In this document: positions 7,854 through 15,082 of the stretch, in pieces
How the letters are laid out: the number at the start of each line of letters is the position of its first letter
Numbering within the stretch: the stretch's first letter is position 1
Assembly (NCBI RefSeq): GCF_047971885.1
Contig: NZ_JBKEAE010000198.1
Span: 1 to 15,744, forward strand
Source: Tropicimonas sp047971885
Lineage (GTDB): Bacteria > Pseudomonadota > Alphaproteobacteria > Rhodobacterales > Rhodobacteraceae
Direction: 5' to 3'
Length of the DNA: 15,744 nt
The notes under the pieces: model-generated
Told to the model about the DNA's origin: nothing
Databases searched by the model: none
What the model saw: only the letters and a program-made list of their open reading frames with translations
Made by a program: the position numbers and the translations under genes

Positions 7854-8804
7854 ATGCCCAAGCAAAGACTCAGTCTCAGACAGCTTCGCGCTCTGGTAGC
7901 CGTGGTCGAGACCGGCGCCATTACCCATGCCGCCGGGCGGCTCAATCTGACCACGCCCGCGGTTCATACCCAGTTGAAAATACTGGAAGACTTTCTGGAT
8001 ATACCGTTGCTGACACGGCCGCGCGGCGAAGCCATGACCCCGACCGATGCCGGCCAGTTGCTATACGATGCCGCCGCCCGCATTGACGGAGAGCTGGATC
8101 GTGCGCTGCGCGATATCGCGGCGCTGCGCAGCGGACACGAGGGCCGGGTTCACATAGGTGTCGTGTCGACAGGAAAGTACTTCGCACCCCGAATCGTCGC
8201 CCGATTGCGCAGGCTTCACCCCGGCATCGTCATCAACCTTTCGGTCGGAAACCGGCAGGCGATCATCGGGATGCTGCAGCGTCGCAGCCTGCATCTGGCG
8301 ATCATGGGCCGTCCGCCGCGCGAACCGCTGGTGACCGCGCTGGCCATCGCGCCACATCCGCACGTCATCATCGCCGCACCCGATCATCCGCTGGCCGGCA
8401 TCGGAAAGGTGCCTCTTGCCGCCCTTCTTGGTGAAACCTTCATCATGCGCGAGGAAGGGTCCGGCACCCGGATCCTCGCCAACCGGTTTCTCGACCGGAT
8501 CGGCGGCGACCGCTGCACGGAAACCATCGACATGGACAGCAACGAGACCATCAAGCAGGCGGTGATGGCCGGGCTGGGCATCGCGATGATCTCGGAACAC
8601 ACGGTGACCGAGGAGTTGCGAAACCGGCGGATCGTCCGGCTGGAGGCCGAGGGTCTGCCGATCGTCCGGCAGTGGTTCCTCCTGCATCCCGAGGATACGC
8701 CGCTGTCTGCCAGCGCCGCGCGGATCAAGGCCGAGATTTCCCTGATGAGGGACACCATTTTCCCGGCCATGCCGACAGAAGCCGTTCAGGCGGAACGGAA
8801 ATGA
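7854..8804 (+). CDS. cbbR: CbbR, LysR-type regulator of the cbb operon
   Basis: LysR-family activator that in autotrophic proteobacteria switches on divergent Calvin-cycle operons in response to metabolites such as RuBP or NADPH. From the ATG at 7854 it has 316 residues. An N-terminal winged helix-turn-helix (about residues 5-65) includes LRQLRALVAVVETGAITHAA and ends in the typical PLLTRP; a two-lobed periplasmic-binding-like effector domain fills the rest (about 90-300). The frame also offers an ATG at 7833. Neither start has a recognisable Shine-Dalgarno sequence; 7854 gives a normal family N-terminus. The assignment to CbbR rather than another LysR protein rests mainly on its position divergent to fbp. 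Confidence 0.92.
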   Translation: MPKQRLSLRQLRALVAVVETGAITHAAGRLNLTTPAVHTQLKILEDFLDIPLLTRPRGEAMTPTDAGQLLYDAAARIDGELDRALRDIAALRSGHEGRVHIGVVSTGKYFAPRIVARLRRLHPGIVINLSVGNRQAIIGMLQRRSLHLAIMGRPPREPLVTALAIAPHPHVIIAAPDHPLAGIGKVPLAALLGETFIMREEGSGTRILANRFLDRIGGDRCTETIDMDSNETIKQAVMAGLGIAMISEHTVTEELRNRRIVRLEAEGLPIVRQWFLLHPEDTPLSASAARIKAEISLMRDTIFPAMPTEAVQAERK

Positions 8805-8867
8805 CCGGTCCGGCCGCTTTCGCGAATCCGCGTTCCCTTGCGATGGCAACTGCCCTACGCTGACGAC

Positions 8868-10202
8868 ATGGGCCAGTCACACAGCCATATGTCCGAGAGA
8901 AACCGGGTGCCGCCGTCGGCGATGGACGACAGTTCGTGGGCCGAGGTGCTGGAAGCCGTCGACCGTACCTATGCCGAACTGGTCGCCTATCAGGACCAGC
9001 TTGAGCAGCGGAACACCGAACTTCTTGGCCTGCGGCGGCTTCTGGGGTCGATCCTGGAATCGATGACCGATTACCTGATCGCGGTTGACAGGAACGGCCG
9101 CATCGAGGAGGCGAGCACCTCGTTCGCCGCATTTGCCGGCATCGAGAAATCCGGGCTCGAAGGCTGCATGCTGGCGGATTATCTGAACGCGGAAGAGCGC
9201 GAGCGGCTGAACGCGGCCCTTGCCCTGGCGAACCTCGGGCAGGGCAGCGAACTGGAACTCAACATGACCCCCGCCGGAAATGCCGAGCCTATCGAATTCC
9301 ACATTGCGCCACGGCTCGACCGGCGCCGCAAGGGTATCGGCGCGGTATTGACCGGGCGGCCGCTGGGCGAACTCAGGCGCATGTATTCGGAACTGACAGA
9401 CAGCCACGATGCGCTGAAACAGGCGCAGGGACAGTTGGTCAGGAACGAAAAGCTGGCCTCGCTGGGCCGGCTTCTTGCCGGGGTCGCGCACGAGCTCAAC
9501 AATCCCATCAGCTTTGTCTATGCCAATACTCATGCGTTGGAAAAATATCTGGGCCGGTTCGAAACCTATTTCGAGCACGTCCAGTCAGGAGCCAGCCGGG
9601 AGGACCTGATTGCGCTTCGCTCCGAGTTGAAGCTCGACCGTGAACTGAGGAATCTGCGCACCGCAATTTCCGGTGCGCACGAGGGCGCCGAGAGGGTTCG
9701 CGATATCGTTGCCGATCTGCGCCGCCTGTCTTCGGACGGGTCGGGCGAATTCGCCACCATCGACCTGGTCGAGACAGCCCGCATCGCCGCAAGCTGGATC
9801 GAACGCGGCTGCAAGTCTGCCGTTACGATCCGGATCGAGGGCGAGACGACCTGCCCGGTCATGGGGCGTTCGGGTCATATCCAGCAGGTATTGCTGAATC
9901 TGGTTCAGAACGCCGTCGATGCCACCGAGGGCCAACCCGATGCCGAGGTGCGCATCCGGGCGGTGCGCGAGCCGGGTTTTGCCTATCTGGATGTTTCGGA
10001 CAACGGGCCGGGCGTGTCCGAGGATGCCGCGCCCCGAATATTCGATCCGTTCTACACTACCAAGCCGGTGGGGCAGGGTACCGGTCTGGGTCTGTCGATT
10101 TCGCACAAGATCGCCGTGGAACATGGCGGCATGTTGCAACTGCTGCCCTCGGATCGGGGCGCGACCTTCCGCCTGACGCTGCCGGGGGTTCAGGGCGCAT
10201 GA
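8868..10202 (+). CDS. hupT: HupT, PAS-domain histidine kinase of the H2-sensing system
   Basis: Cytoplasmic sensor kinase that, in R. capsulatus, receives the H2 signal from HupUV and controls the response regulator HupR of the hydrogenase genes. From 8868 it has 444 residues and no membrane segment. A short coiled-coil-like stretch (about 20-60) leads into a PAS domain (about 60-170), then the dimerisation domain with phosphoacceptor His208 in GVAHELNNP, and an HATPase domain with the N box (NLVQNAVDA, Asn348), G1 DNGPG (378-382) and G2 GTGLGLSI (404-411). The start is uncertain: TTG at 8838 and ATGs at 8868, 8889 and 8922 are in frame and none has a good ribosome site. Its stop overlaps the hupU start as ATGA. 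The partner HupR is not in the window. Confidence 0.92.
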   Translation: MGQSHSHMSERNRVPPSAMDDSSWAEVLEAVDRTYAELVAYQDQLEQRNTELLGLRRLLGSILESMTDYLIAVDRNGRIEEASTSFAAFAGIEKSGLEGCMLADYLNAEERERLNAALALANLGQGSELELNMTPAGNAEPIEFHIAPRLDRRRKGIGAVLTGRPLGELRRMYSELTDSHDALKQAQGQLVRNEKLASLGRLLAGVAHELNNPISFVYANTHALEKYLGRFETYFEHVQSGASREDLIALRSELKLDRELRNLRTAISGAHEGAERVRDIVADLRRLSSDGSGEFATIDLVETARIAASWIERGCKSAVTIRIEGETTCPVMGRSGHIQQVLLNLVQNAVDATEGQPDAEVRIRAVREPGFAYLDVSDNGPGVSEDAAPRIFDPFYTTKPVGQGTGLGLSISHKIAVEHGGMLQLLPSDRGATFRLTLPGVQGA

Positions 10203-11191
10203 ATATCCTCTGGCTTCAATCGGCAGGATGCGGCGGCTGTACCATGTCGCTGCTTTGCGCCGAAGATCCGAACCTGCTGGATCTGCTGGATGGCGCCGGG
10301 CTGGAATTCCTCTGGCATCCGGCGCTGAGCGTCGAGACCGGTACGCCGGTGCGGCGGATGCTGGAACAGGTCGAGGCGGGTGATCTGCCGCTGGATATTC
10401 TCTGCGTCGAGGGTTCGATCCTGACGGGGCCGAACGGGACCGGGCGCTATCACATGCTGTCGGGGACCGGCCGCGCGATGCTGGACTGGGTGAGCGCGCT
10501 GGCACCGCGCGCGCTCCATGTCGTGGCTGTCGGCACCTGCGCAACCTACGGGGGGATCACGGCGGCAGGCGAAAACCCCGGCGATGCCATGGGGTTGCAA
10601 TACGACGGCGCCCAGAAGGGCGGTGTTCTGGGGGCCGGGTTCACCTCGGGTGCGGGCCTGCCGGTCATCAACGTTGCCGGCTGCCCGACCCATCCCGGCT
10701 GGGTGACCGAGACGCTTCTGATGCTTGCCGGCAATACGCTGGGGGTGGCCGATCTGGACGGGTTCGGGCGGCCGCGCTTCTACGCCGATCATCTGGTCCA
10801 TCACGCCTGTCCGAAAAACGAGTTCTACGAATACAAGGCCAGTGCCAGCCACCTGTCTGAAATGGGTTGCATGATGGAACATCTGGGCTGTGTCGGCACC
10901 CAGACGGTGGGCGATTGCAACATCCGAAGCTGGAACGGCGAAGGCAGTTGCACGCGCGCCGGATATCCCTGCATCAACTGTACCGCCCCCGAGTTCGAGG
11001 AACCCGGACACAGCTTCACCCGGACACCGAAATTCGGCGGCATACCGGTCGGCCTGCCGGCGGATATGCCGAAGGCGTGGTTCATGGCGCTGGCATCGCT
11101 TTCAAAGGCGGCAACCCCCCGGCGTATCGGCCAGAATGCCGTTTCAGACCGGATCCGCATTCCTCCAACCCTGCGGACACCGCGCCGATGA
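10199..11191 (+). CDS. hupU: HupU, regulatory [NiFe] hydrogenase small subunit
   Basis: Fe-S small subunit of the cytoplasmic H2-sensing hydrogenase HupUV (HoxBC type). The 330-residue protein begins directly with the catalytic-domain sequence NILWLQSAGCGGC and has no Tat signal peptide, unlike HupS, which marks it as a soluble sensor. Proximal-cluster ligands are Cys11 and Cys14, Cys114 in VGTCATYGG and Cys162 in AGCPTHP. Medial and distal cluster cysteines lie between about residues 204 and 262 (HHACPKN, MGCMMEHLGC, GDCN, GYPCINC). The extra cysteines of oxygen-tolerant uptake enzymes are absent: glycines stand at 13 and 119. It overlaps hupT by ATGA at its start and hupV by ATGA at its end, implying coupled translation. 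Confidence 0.95.
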   Translation: MNILWLQSAGCGGCTMSLLCAEDPNLLDLLDGAGLEFLWHPALSVETGTPVRRMLEQVEAGDLPLDILCVEGSILTGPNGTGRYHMLSGTGRAMLDWVSALAPRALHVVAVGTCATYGGITAAGENPGDAMGLQYDGAQKGGVLGAGFTSGAGLPVINVAGCPTHPGWVTETLLMLAGNTLGVADLDGFGRPRFYADHLVHHACPKNEFYEYKASASHLSEMGCMMEHLGCVGTQTVGDCNIRSWNGEGSCTRAGYPCINCTAPEFEEPGHSFTRTPKFGGIPVGLPADMPKAWFMALASLSKAATPRRIGQNAVSDRIRIPPTLRTPRR

Positions 11192-12618
11192 ACCGGCGCA
11201 GGCTGATCGTCGGACCGTTCAACCGGGTGGAAGGCGATCTTGAAATACGCCTTGAGATTTCCGGTGGCCGGGTCAGCGCTGCCTATGCCAACTCGCCGCT
11301 GTTTCGCGGCTTCGAGCGCATCCTGCAGGGCAAGGACCCGCGCGACGCGCTGACCATCACGCCGCGCATCTGCGGCATCTGTTCGATCAGCCAGTCGGCG
11401 GCGGCGGCCCGCGCGCTGGCGGCGGCGGGCGGAACCCGGCCGGCGCCTTCGGGCGAAAAGGTTGCGGCACTGCTGCACGCGGTCGAGAACATGGCCGATC
11501 ACCTGACCCATTTCCACCTGTTCTTCATGCCCGATTTCGCCCGCCCCTGTTACAGCGGACGGGTATGGTACGACCGGGTCCGGCGCCGCTTCACCGCGAT
11601 CGGGGGCACGGCCGCGCGCCGCGCGATCGAGGCACGCGCCAGCCTGCTGCATATCGTCGGACTGCTGGGAGGCAAATGGCCGCATACGCTGGCGATCCAG
11701 CCCGGCGGCGTCACCCGCGCCCCGACCCGCCGCGACCTGCTGCGCATCCAGACCAGCCTGCGCGCCTTTCGCCGCTTTCTGGAGGAGGCGCTGTTCGGTG
11801 CGCCGCTGGAGGATTTCGCGGCATTGTCCGGTGTGGATGCGCTGATGCGCTGGCCCGGTGGCGATGCGGGGCTGTTTGTGGAAATCGCCGCCGATCTCGA
11901 TCTGGCCTCGGCCGGTCCCGGGCCGGGCCGATATTTGTCCTTCGGCGCCTATCCCGGCCGCGATGGCCCGCTTTTCGCGCGTGGCGTCTGGCAGGATGGC
12001 GGGCTGTCGGCGCTGGACGAAAGCCTGATCGCCGAGGATCTCGGCCATGCCTGGATGCAGGGCGAAACCGCCCATCCCGCAACTGGCGCGACCCTGCCCG
12101 ACGAGGCGATGCGCGACCCGGCCTATAGCTGGTGCAAGGCGCCCCGGCTGGGGGGGCGGGTGATGGAAACCGGCGCTTTCGCCCGGCAGGTCGTCGACGG
12201 CCATCCGCTGGCGCTGGCCCTTGCGCCAGCGGGCAGCGTACTGGCCCGTGTGGCCGGGCGGCTTCTGGAACTGGCGCGGACCCAGATCGCGCTCGAGGAA
12301 CTGGTCGCCGGGATCGAACCCGAAAGCCGCTTCATGGAGGCGTTTGGCCTGCCGAAAAGCGGTCAGGGCGCCGGATTGGTCGAGGCGGCGCGCGGCGCGC
12401 TCGGTCACTGGCTGCGGATCGAGGACGGGCTGATCGCCTCTTATCAGATCATCGCGCCGACCACGTGGAATTTCTCGCCCCGCGACAGCGCGGACATCCC
12501 CGGCGCGGTCGAGGCGGCGCTGGTTGGCGCGCCGGTGGGCGATGACGAGGACACGCCCGTCATGGTGCAGCATATCGTGCGCAGCTTCGATCCCTGTATG
12601 GTTTGCACGGTGCATTGA
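11188..12618 (+). CDS. hupV: HupV, regulatory [NiFe] hydrogenase large subunit
   Basis: NiFe-site subunit of the H2 sensor, paired with HupU. It has 476 residues from the ATG at 11188, which overlaps the hupU stop; the frame is open further upstream inside hupU, but that part is spurious. The four Ni ligands are Cys62 and Cys65 in RICGICS and Cys470 and Cys473 in DPCMVCTVH. The protein ends exactly at that histidine, so it lacks the C-terminal extension that a maturation protease removes from catalytic large subunits, a known trait of regulatory hydrogenases. The cofactor still needs Hyp proteins, consistent with hypF directly downstream. Membrane or periplasmic location is not expected. Confidence 0.95.
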   Translation: MNRRRLIVGPFNRVEGDLEIRLEISGGRVSAAYANSPLFRGFERILQGKDPRDALTITPRICGICSISQSAAAARALAAAGGTRPAPSGEKVAALLHAVENMADHLTHFHLFFMPDFARPCYSGRVWYDRVRRRFTAIGGTAARRAIEARASLLHIVGLLGGKWPHTLAIQPGGVTRAPTRRDLLRIQTSLRAFRRFLEEALFGAPLEDFAALSGVDALMRWPGGDAGLFVEIAADLDLASAGPGPGRYLSFGAYPGRDGPLFARGVWQDGGLSALDESLIAEDLGHAWMQGETAHPATGATLPDEAMRDPAYSWCKAPRLGGRVMETGAFARQVVDGHPLALALAPAGSVLARVAGRLLELARTQIALEELVAGIEPESRFMEAFGLPKSGQGAGLVEAARGALGHWLRIEDGLIASYQIIAPTTWNFSPRDSADIPGAVEAALVGAPVGDDEDTPVMVQHIVRSFDPCMVCTVH

Positions 12619-14858
12619 TGCGCGGCTTTTCGATCAGGATACGCGGACAGGTTCAGGGCGTCGGGTTCCGCCCGTTTATCTGGCAACTCGCCCGGCGCGA
12701 AGGCCTGCGCGGCGAGGTCCTGAACGACCCCGAAGGCGTACTGATCCGCGCCACCGGCGGCGAAGCGCAGGCTTTTGCGGCAGCGATCCGCGCCGGGGCG
12801 CCGCCGCTTTCGCGCATCGACGCCATCGAGATCGGGAACCATCATTTCCGCCGTGCGCCCGCGGATTTCGTCATCGCGGCATCGGAGGGCTCGGGCTCCG
12901 AAACCCGGATCACGCCGGATGCCGCGACCTGCGACGCCTGCCTGTTGGAAATCCGCGATCCGGCGGACCGCCGCCATGGCTATGCCTTCGCCAATTGCAC
13001 CCATTGCGGACCGCGCTTCACCATCATCCGGGGCCTGCCCTATGACCGCGACCGGACCACCATGGCGGCATTTCCGATGTGCAACGCCTGCCGCGCCGAA
13101 TATGGCGACCCGATGGACCGGCGCTTTCATGCCCAGCCCGTCGCCTGCGCGGAATGCGGCCCGCAGGTCTGGCTGGAACAGGGTGGCGCGCGCCACGACG
13201 GCCCGGACGCGATCGCCGGCGCCGCGCGGGCGCTCGCGCGGGGCGCGGTGCTGGCCATCAAGGGGCTGGGCGGCTATCACCTTGCCTGTGATGCCCGCAA
13301 CCCGGCGGCGATCGCCCTGTTGCGCCAGCGCAAGCGCCGCCCGGCGAAGCCGCTGGCGCTGATGGCGAAACTGGAGACGATCCGCGCCCATGCCGCGCCG
13401 AGCGAGGCGGAAACCGCGCTGCTCGGCGACCCGGCCGCGCCGATCACGCTGCTGGGCAAGGCCGGCGCGCCGCTGCCCGACGGTCTTGCGCCCGGTCAGT
13501 CCACCCTCGGCTGGATGCTGCCCTATACGCCGCTGCATCACCTGCTGCTGGACGCGTTCGGCGGCCCGCTGGTGATGACCAGTGGCAACCTGTCGGGCGA
13601 GCCGCAGGTGATCGGCAATGACGAGGCCGACGCCAAGCTTGCCGCCTTCGCCGACGCTTTTCTGAAACACGATCGCGATATCGCCCGCCGGCTCGATGAC
13701 AGTGTCGAGCGGATCACGCCGCAAGGTCCGATGGTACTGCGCCGGGCACGGGGCCGCGTGCCCGGCACCTTGCCCCTGCCGCAGGGGTTCGGGGATGCAC
13801 CGCAGATCGCCGCCTATGGCGGCCAGATGAAATCGGCCATCTGCCTGCTGAAGAACGGTCAGGCGCTGCTGTCGCATCATCTGGGCGAACTGGACGAGGC
13901 GCTGACATGGGAGGCGTTCCTTCAGGCCGATGCCGATTATACGGCGCTGTTCGATCACCGTCCCGAACTGGTTGCCTGCGATCTGCACCCGGATTTTCGC
14001 GCCACGCACCATGCGCGCGACAAGGGCCTGCCGGTGGCGGCGGTACAGCACCACCACGCCCATATGGCCGCCTGCCTTGGCGAGAACCTCTGGCCGCGTG
14101 ACGGCGGGCGCGTTGCCGGGATCGTGCTGGACGGGCTCGGTCTCGGGCCTGACGGTACGGTCTGGGGTGGAGAGGTGCTGCTGGGCGACTATTCCGGATA
14201 CGAGCGTCGTGCATGGCTGAAACCCGCCCCGCTGATCGGCGGCGACAGGGCGCAGGCCGAACCCTGGCGCAATGCGCTGGTGCGGCTGGATCAGGCCGGG
14301 CTGCCGGACTGGGCCGACCGGCTGTTTTCCCGCCAGCCGCTGGCGCTGGCGCGTCAGGCGGCGGCAAGGGGTCTCAACGCGCCGATGTCCTCCAGCGCCG
14401 GGCGATTGTTCGATGCGGTGGCCGCCTGCCTTGACCTGTGCCCCGACCGTCAGAGCTATGAGGGCGAGGCTGCCATGCGACTGGAGGCCCTAGCCTGCGA
14501 CGACGCGGATAATGGGTTCGATTTTGGCGCAGGCGCGGAAATCGACCCGGCGCCGATGTTCCGGGCGCTGAAAGTCGGTATCGACGCCGGCCAGCCGTCC
14601 GCGCGGATCGCGGGCGGCTTCCATGCCGCTCTGGCCCGCGCCTTCGCCCGGCCCGCAAGGGCGCTGGTCGAAAGCGGCGTGGCAGGGGCCGTGGTCCTGT
14701 CGGGCGGTTGCTTTCAGAATGCCCGCCTGCTGGCCGAGATGGTGAGGTGCCTGGACGGCATTCCGGTGCTGATCCACAGCCGGACCCCGGCCAACGACGG
14801 CTCTCTGGCACTGGGCCAGGCGCTGGTTGCCGCCGCGCGCGGGCCGGACCCGGACTGA
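12618..14858 (+). CDS. hypF: HypF, carbamoyltransferase for [NiFe] hydrogenase maturation
   Basis: Uses carbamoyl phosphate and ATP to make a thiocarbamate on HypE, the source of the cyanide ligands of the NiFe centre. The 746 residues have the full HypF layout: an acylphosphatase domain (about 1-90, with GQVQGVGFRPF, Arg18 and Asn36), two zinc-finger motifs with cysteine pairs 105/108 and 127/130 and then 155/158 and 177/180, a YrdC-like domain (about 195-375), and a Kae1-like carbamoyltransferase domain carrying the HHHAH metal motif (478-482) and late blocks SGGCFQN and ANDGSLALGQA. The ATG at 12618 shares its A with the hupV TGA. An upstream TTG at 12603 is in frame but would lie within hupV. 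Required for both HupUV and HupSL. Confidence 0.96.
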   Translation: MRGFSIRIRGQVQGVGFRPFIWQLARREGLRGEVLNDPEGVLIRATGGEAQAFAAAIRAGAPPLSRIDAIEIGNHHFRRAPADFVIAASEGSGSETRITPDAATCDACLLEIRDPADRRHGYAFANCTHCGPRFTIIRGLPYDRDRTTMAAFPMCNACRAEYGDPMDRRFHAQPVACAECGPQVWLEQGGARHDGPDAIAGAARALARGAVLAIKGLGGYHLACDARNPAAIALLRQRKRRPAKPLALMAKLETIRAHAAPSEAETALLGDPAAPITLLGKAGAPLPDGLAPGQSTLGWMLPYTPLHHLLLDAFGGPLVMTSGNLSGEPQVIGNDEADAKLAAFADAFLKHDRDIARRLDDSVERITPQGPMVLRRARGRVPGTLPLPQGFGDAPQIAAYGGQMKSAICLLKNGQALLSHHLGELDEALTWEAFLQADADYTALFDHRPELVACDLHPDFRATHHARDKGLPVAAVQHHHAHMAACLGENLWPRDGGRVAGIVLDGLGLGPDGTVWGGEVLLGDYSGYERRAWLKPAPLIGGDRAQAEPWRNALVRLDQAGLPDWADRLFSRQPLALARQAAARGLNAPMSSSAGRLFDAVAACLDLCPDRQSYEGEAAMRLEALACDDADNGFDFGAGAEIDPAPMFRALKVGIDAGQPSARIAGGFHAALARAFARPARALVESGVAGAVVLSGGCFQNARLLAEMVRCLDGIPVLIHSRTPANDGSLALGQALVAAARGPDPD

Positions 14859-14939
14859 CAGCGCATCGCCGGCATTCCGGCAAGTTGTCTTGCGGCAGCG
14901 GGGATCGCCGGAAAGATACCTGCCACCCCACGCGTGCGA

Positions 14940-14962
14940 AATTCAGGACAACAATCTGAATT
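14940..14962. repeat. Inverted repeat AATTCAG-N9-CTGAATT, candidate operator
   Basis: Perfect 7-bp arms at 14940-14946 and 14956-14962 separated by nine bases, so the arm centres are 16 bases apart, about one and a half helical turns. It lies roughly 130 bases upstream of the hupS start, a plausible distance for an activator site. Binding by HupR or another regulator is inferred from position only. Confidence 0.55.
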
Positions 14963-15042
14963 ATATCGGTTTTCAGAAAATCTCAGGACCGCACGATTCC
15001 TGCCCGATCCCGACGCAATTCATGTCTTCTGAAAGAAACGCC

Positions 15043-15056
15043 CGCCGGACCCGGCG
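15043..15056 (+). repeat. GC-rich hairpin in the hupS leader
   Basis: CGCCGG (15043-15048) and CCGGCG (15051-15056) are perfect complements around AC; sterically this gives a 5-bp stem with a four-base loop. It ends about 15 bases before the GGGAGG ribosome site of hupS and, if within the transcript, could influence message stability or translation. Function is unknown. Confidence 0.4.
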
Positions 15057-15082
15057 AAGGGAATACTACGGGAGGACCAGCC

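Larger units (their letters stand above)
14859..15082 (+). promoter_or_regulatory. hupS: hupS upstream regulatory region
   Basis: These 224 bases between hypF and hupS contain no credible gene and should hold the promoter of the structural hup operon. Visible are a 7-bp inverted repeat AATTCAG-N9-CTGAATT (14940-14962), further TTCAG (14972) and CTGAA (15029) cores, a direct repeat TCAGGAC at 14943 and 14983, and a CGCCGG/CCGGCG hairpin near the start codon. The TTG-N5-CAA motif reported for HupR in R. capsulatus is not evident, nor is a correctly spaced sigma-54 promoter. The -10 and -35 boxes cannot be placed with confidence. Confidence 0.6.

Noticed and set aside
8838..8849. TTGC-GATG-GCAA inverted repeat before hupT as a HupR site
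   Set aside because: The TTG and CAA halves are six bases apart, not five, and a 4-bp arm is expected by chance in a window this size.
10867..11187. Upstream extension of the hupV frame into hupU
   Set aside because: hupU is fully supported there, and the ATG at 11188 overlaps its stop and starts the family N-terminus (LIVGPFNRVEGDLEI).
10825..12615. Long minus-strand open frames opposite hupV and hypF (596 and 539 codons)
   Set aside because: Low-complexity Arg/Ala/His/Gln-rich translations antisense to well-supported genes; no ribosome site or domain.
14872..14896. Sigma-54-like GG/GC pattern (CGGCAAG and TTGC) after hypF
   Set aside because: The GG-to-GC spacing is 11 bases rather than the required 10, and it lies nearly 190 bases before hupS.
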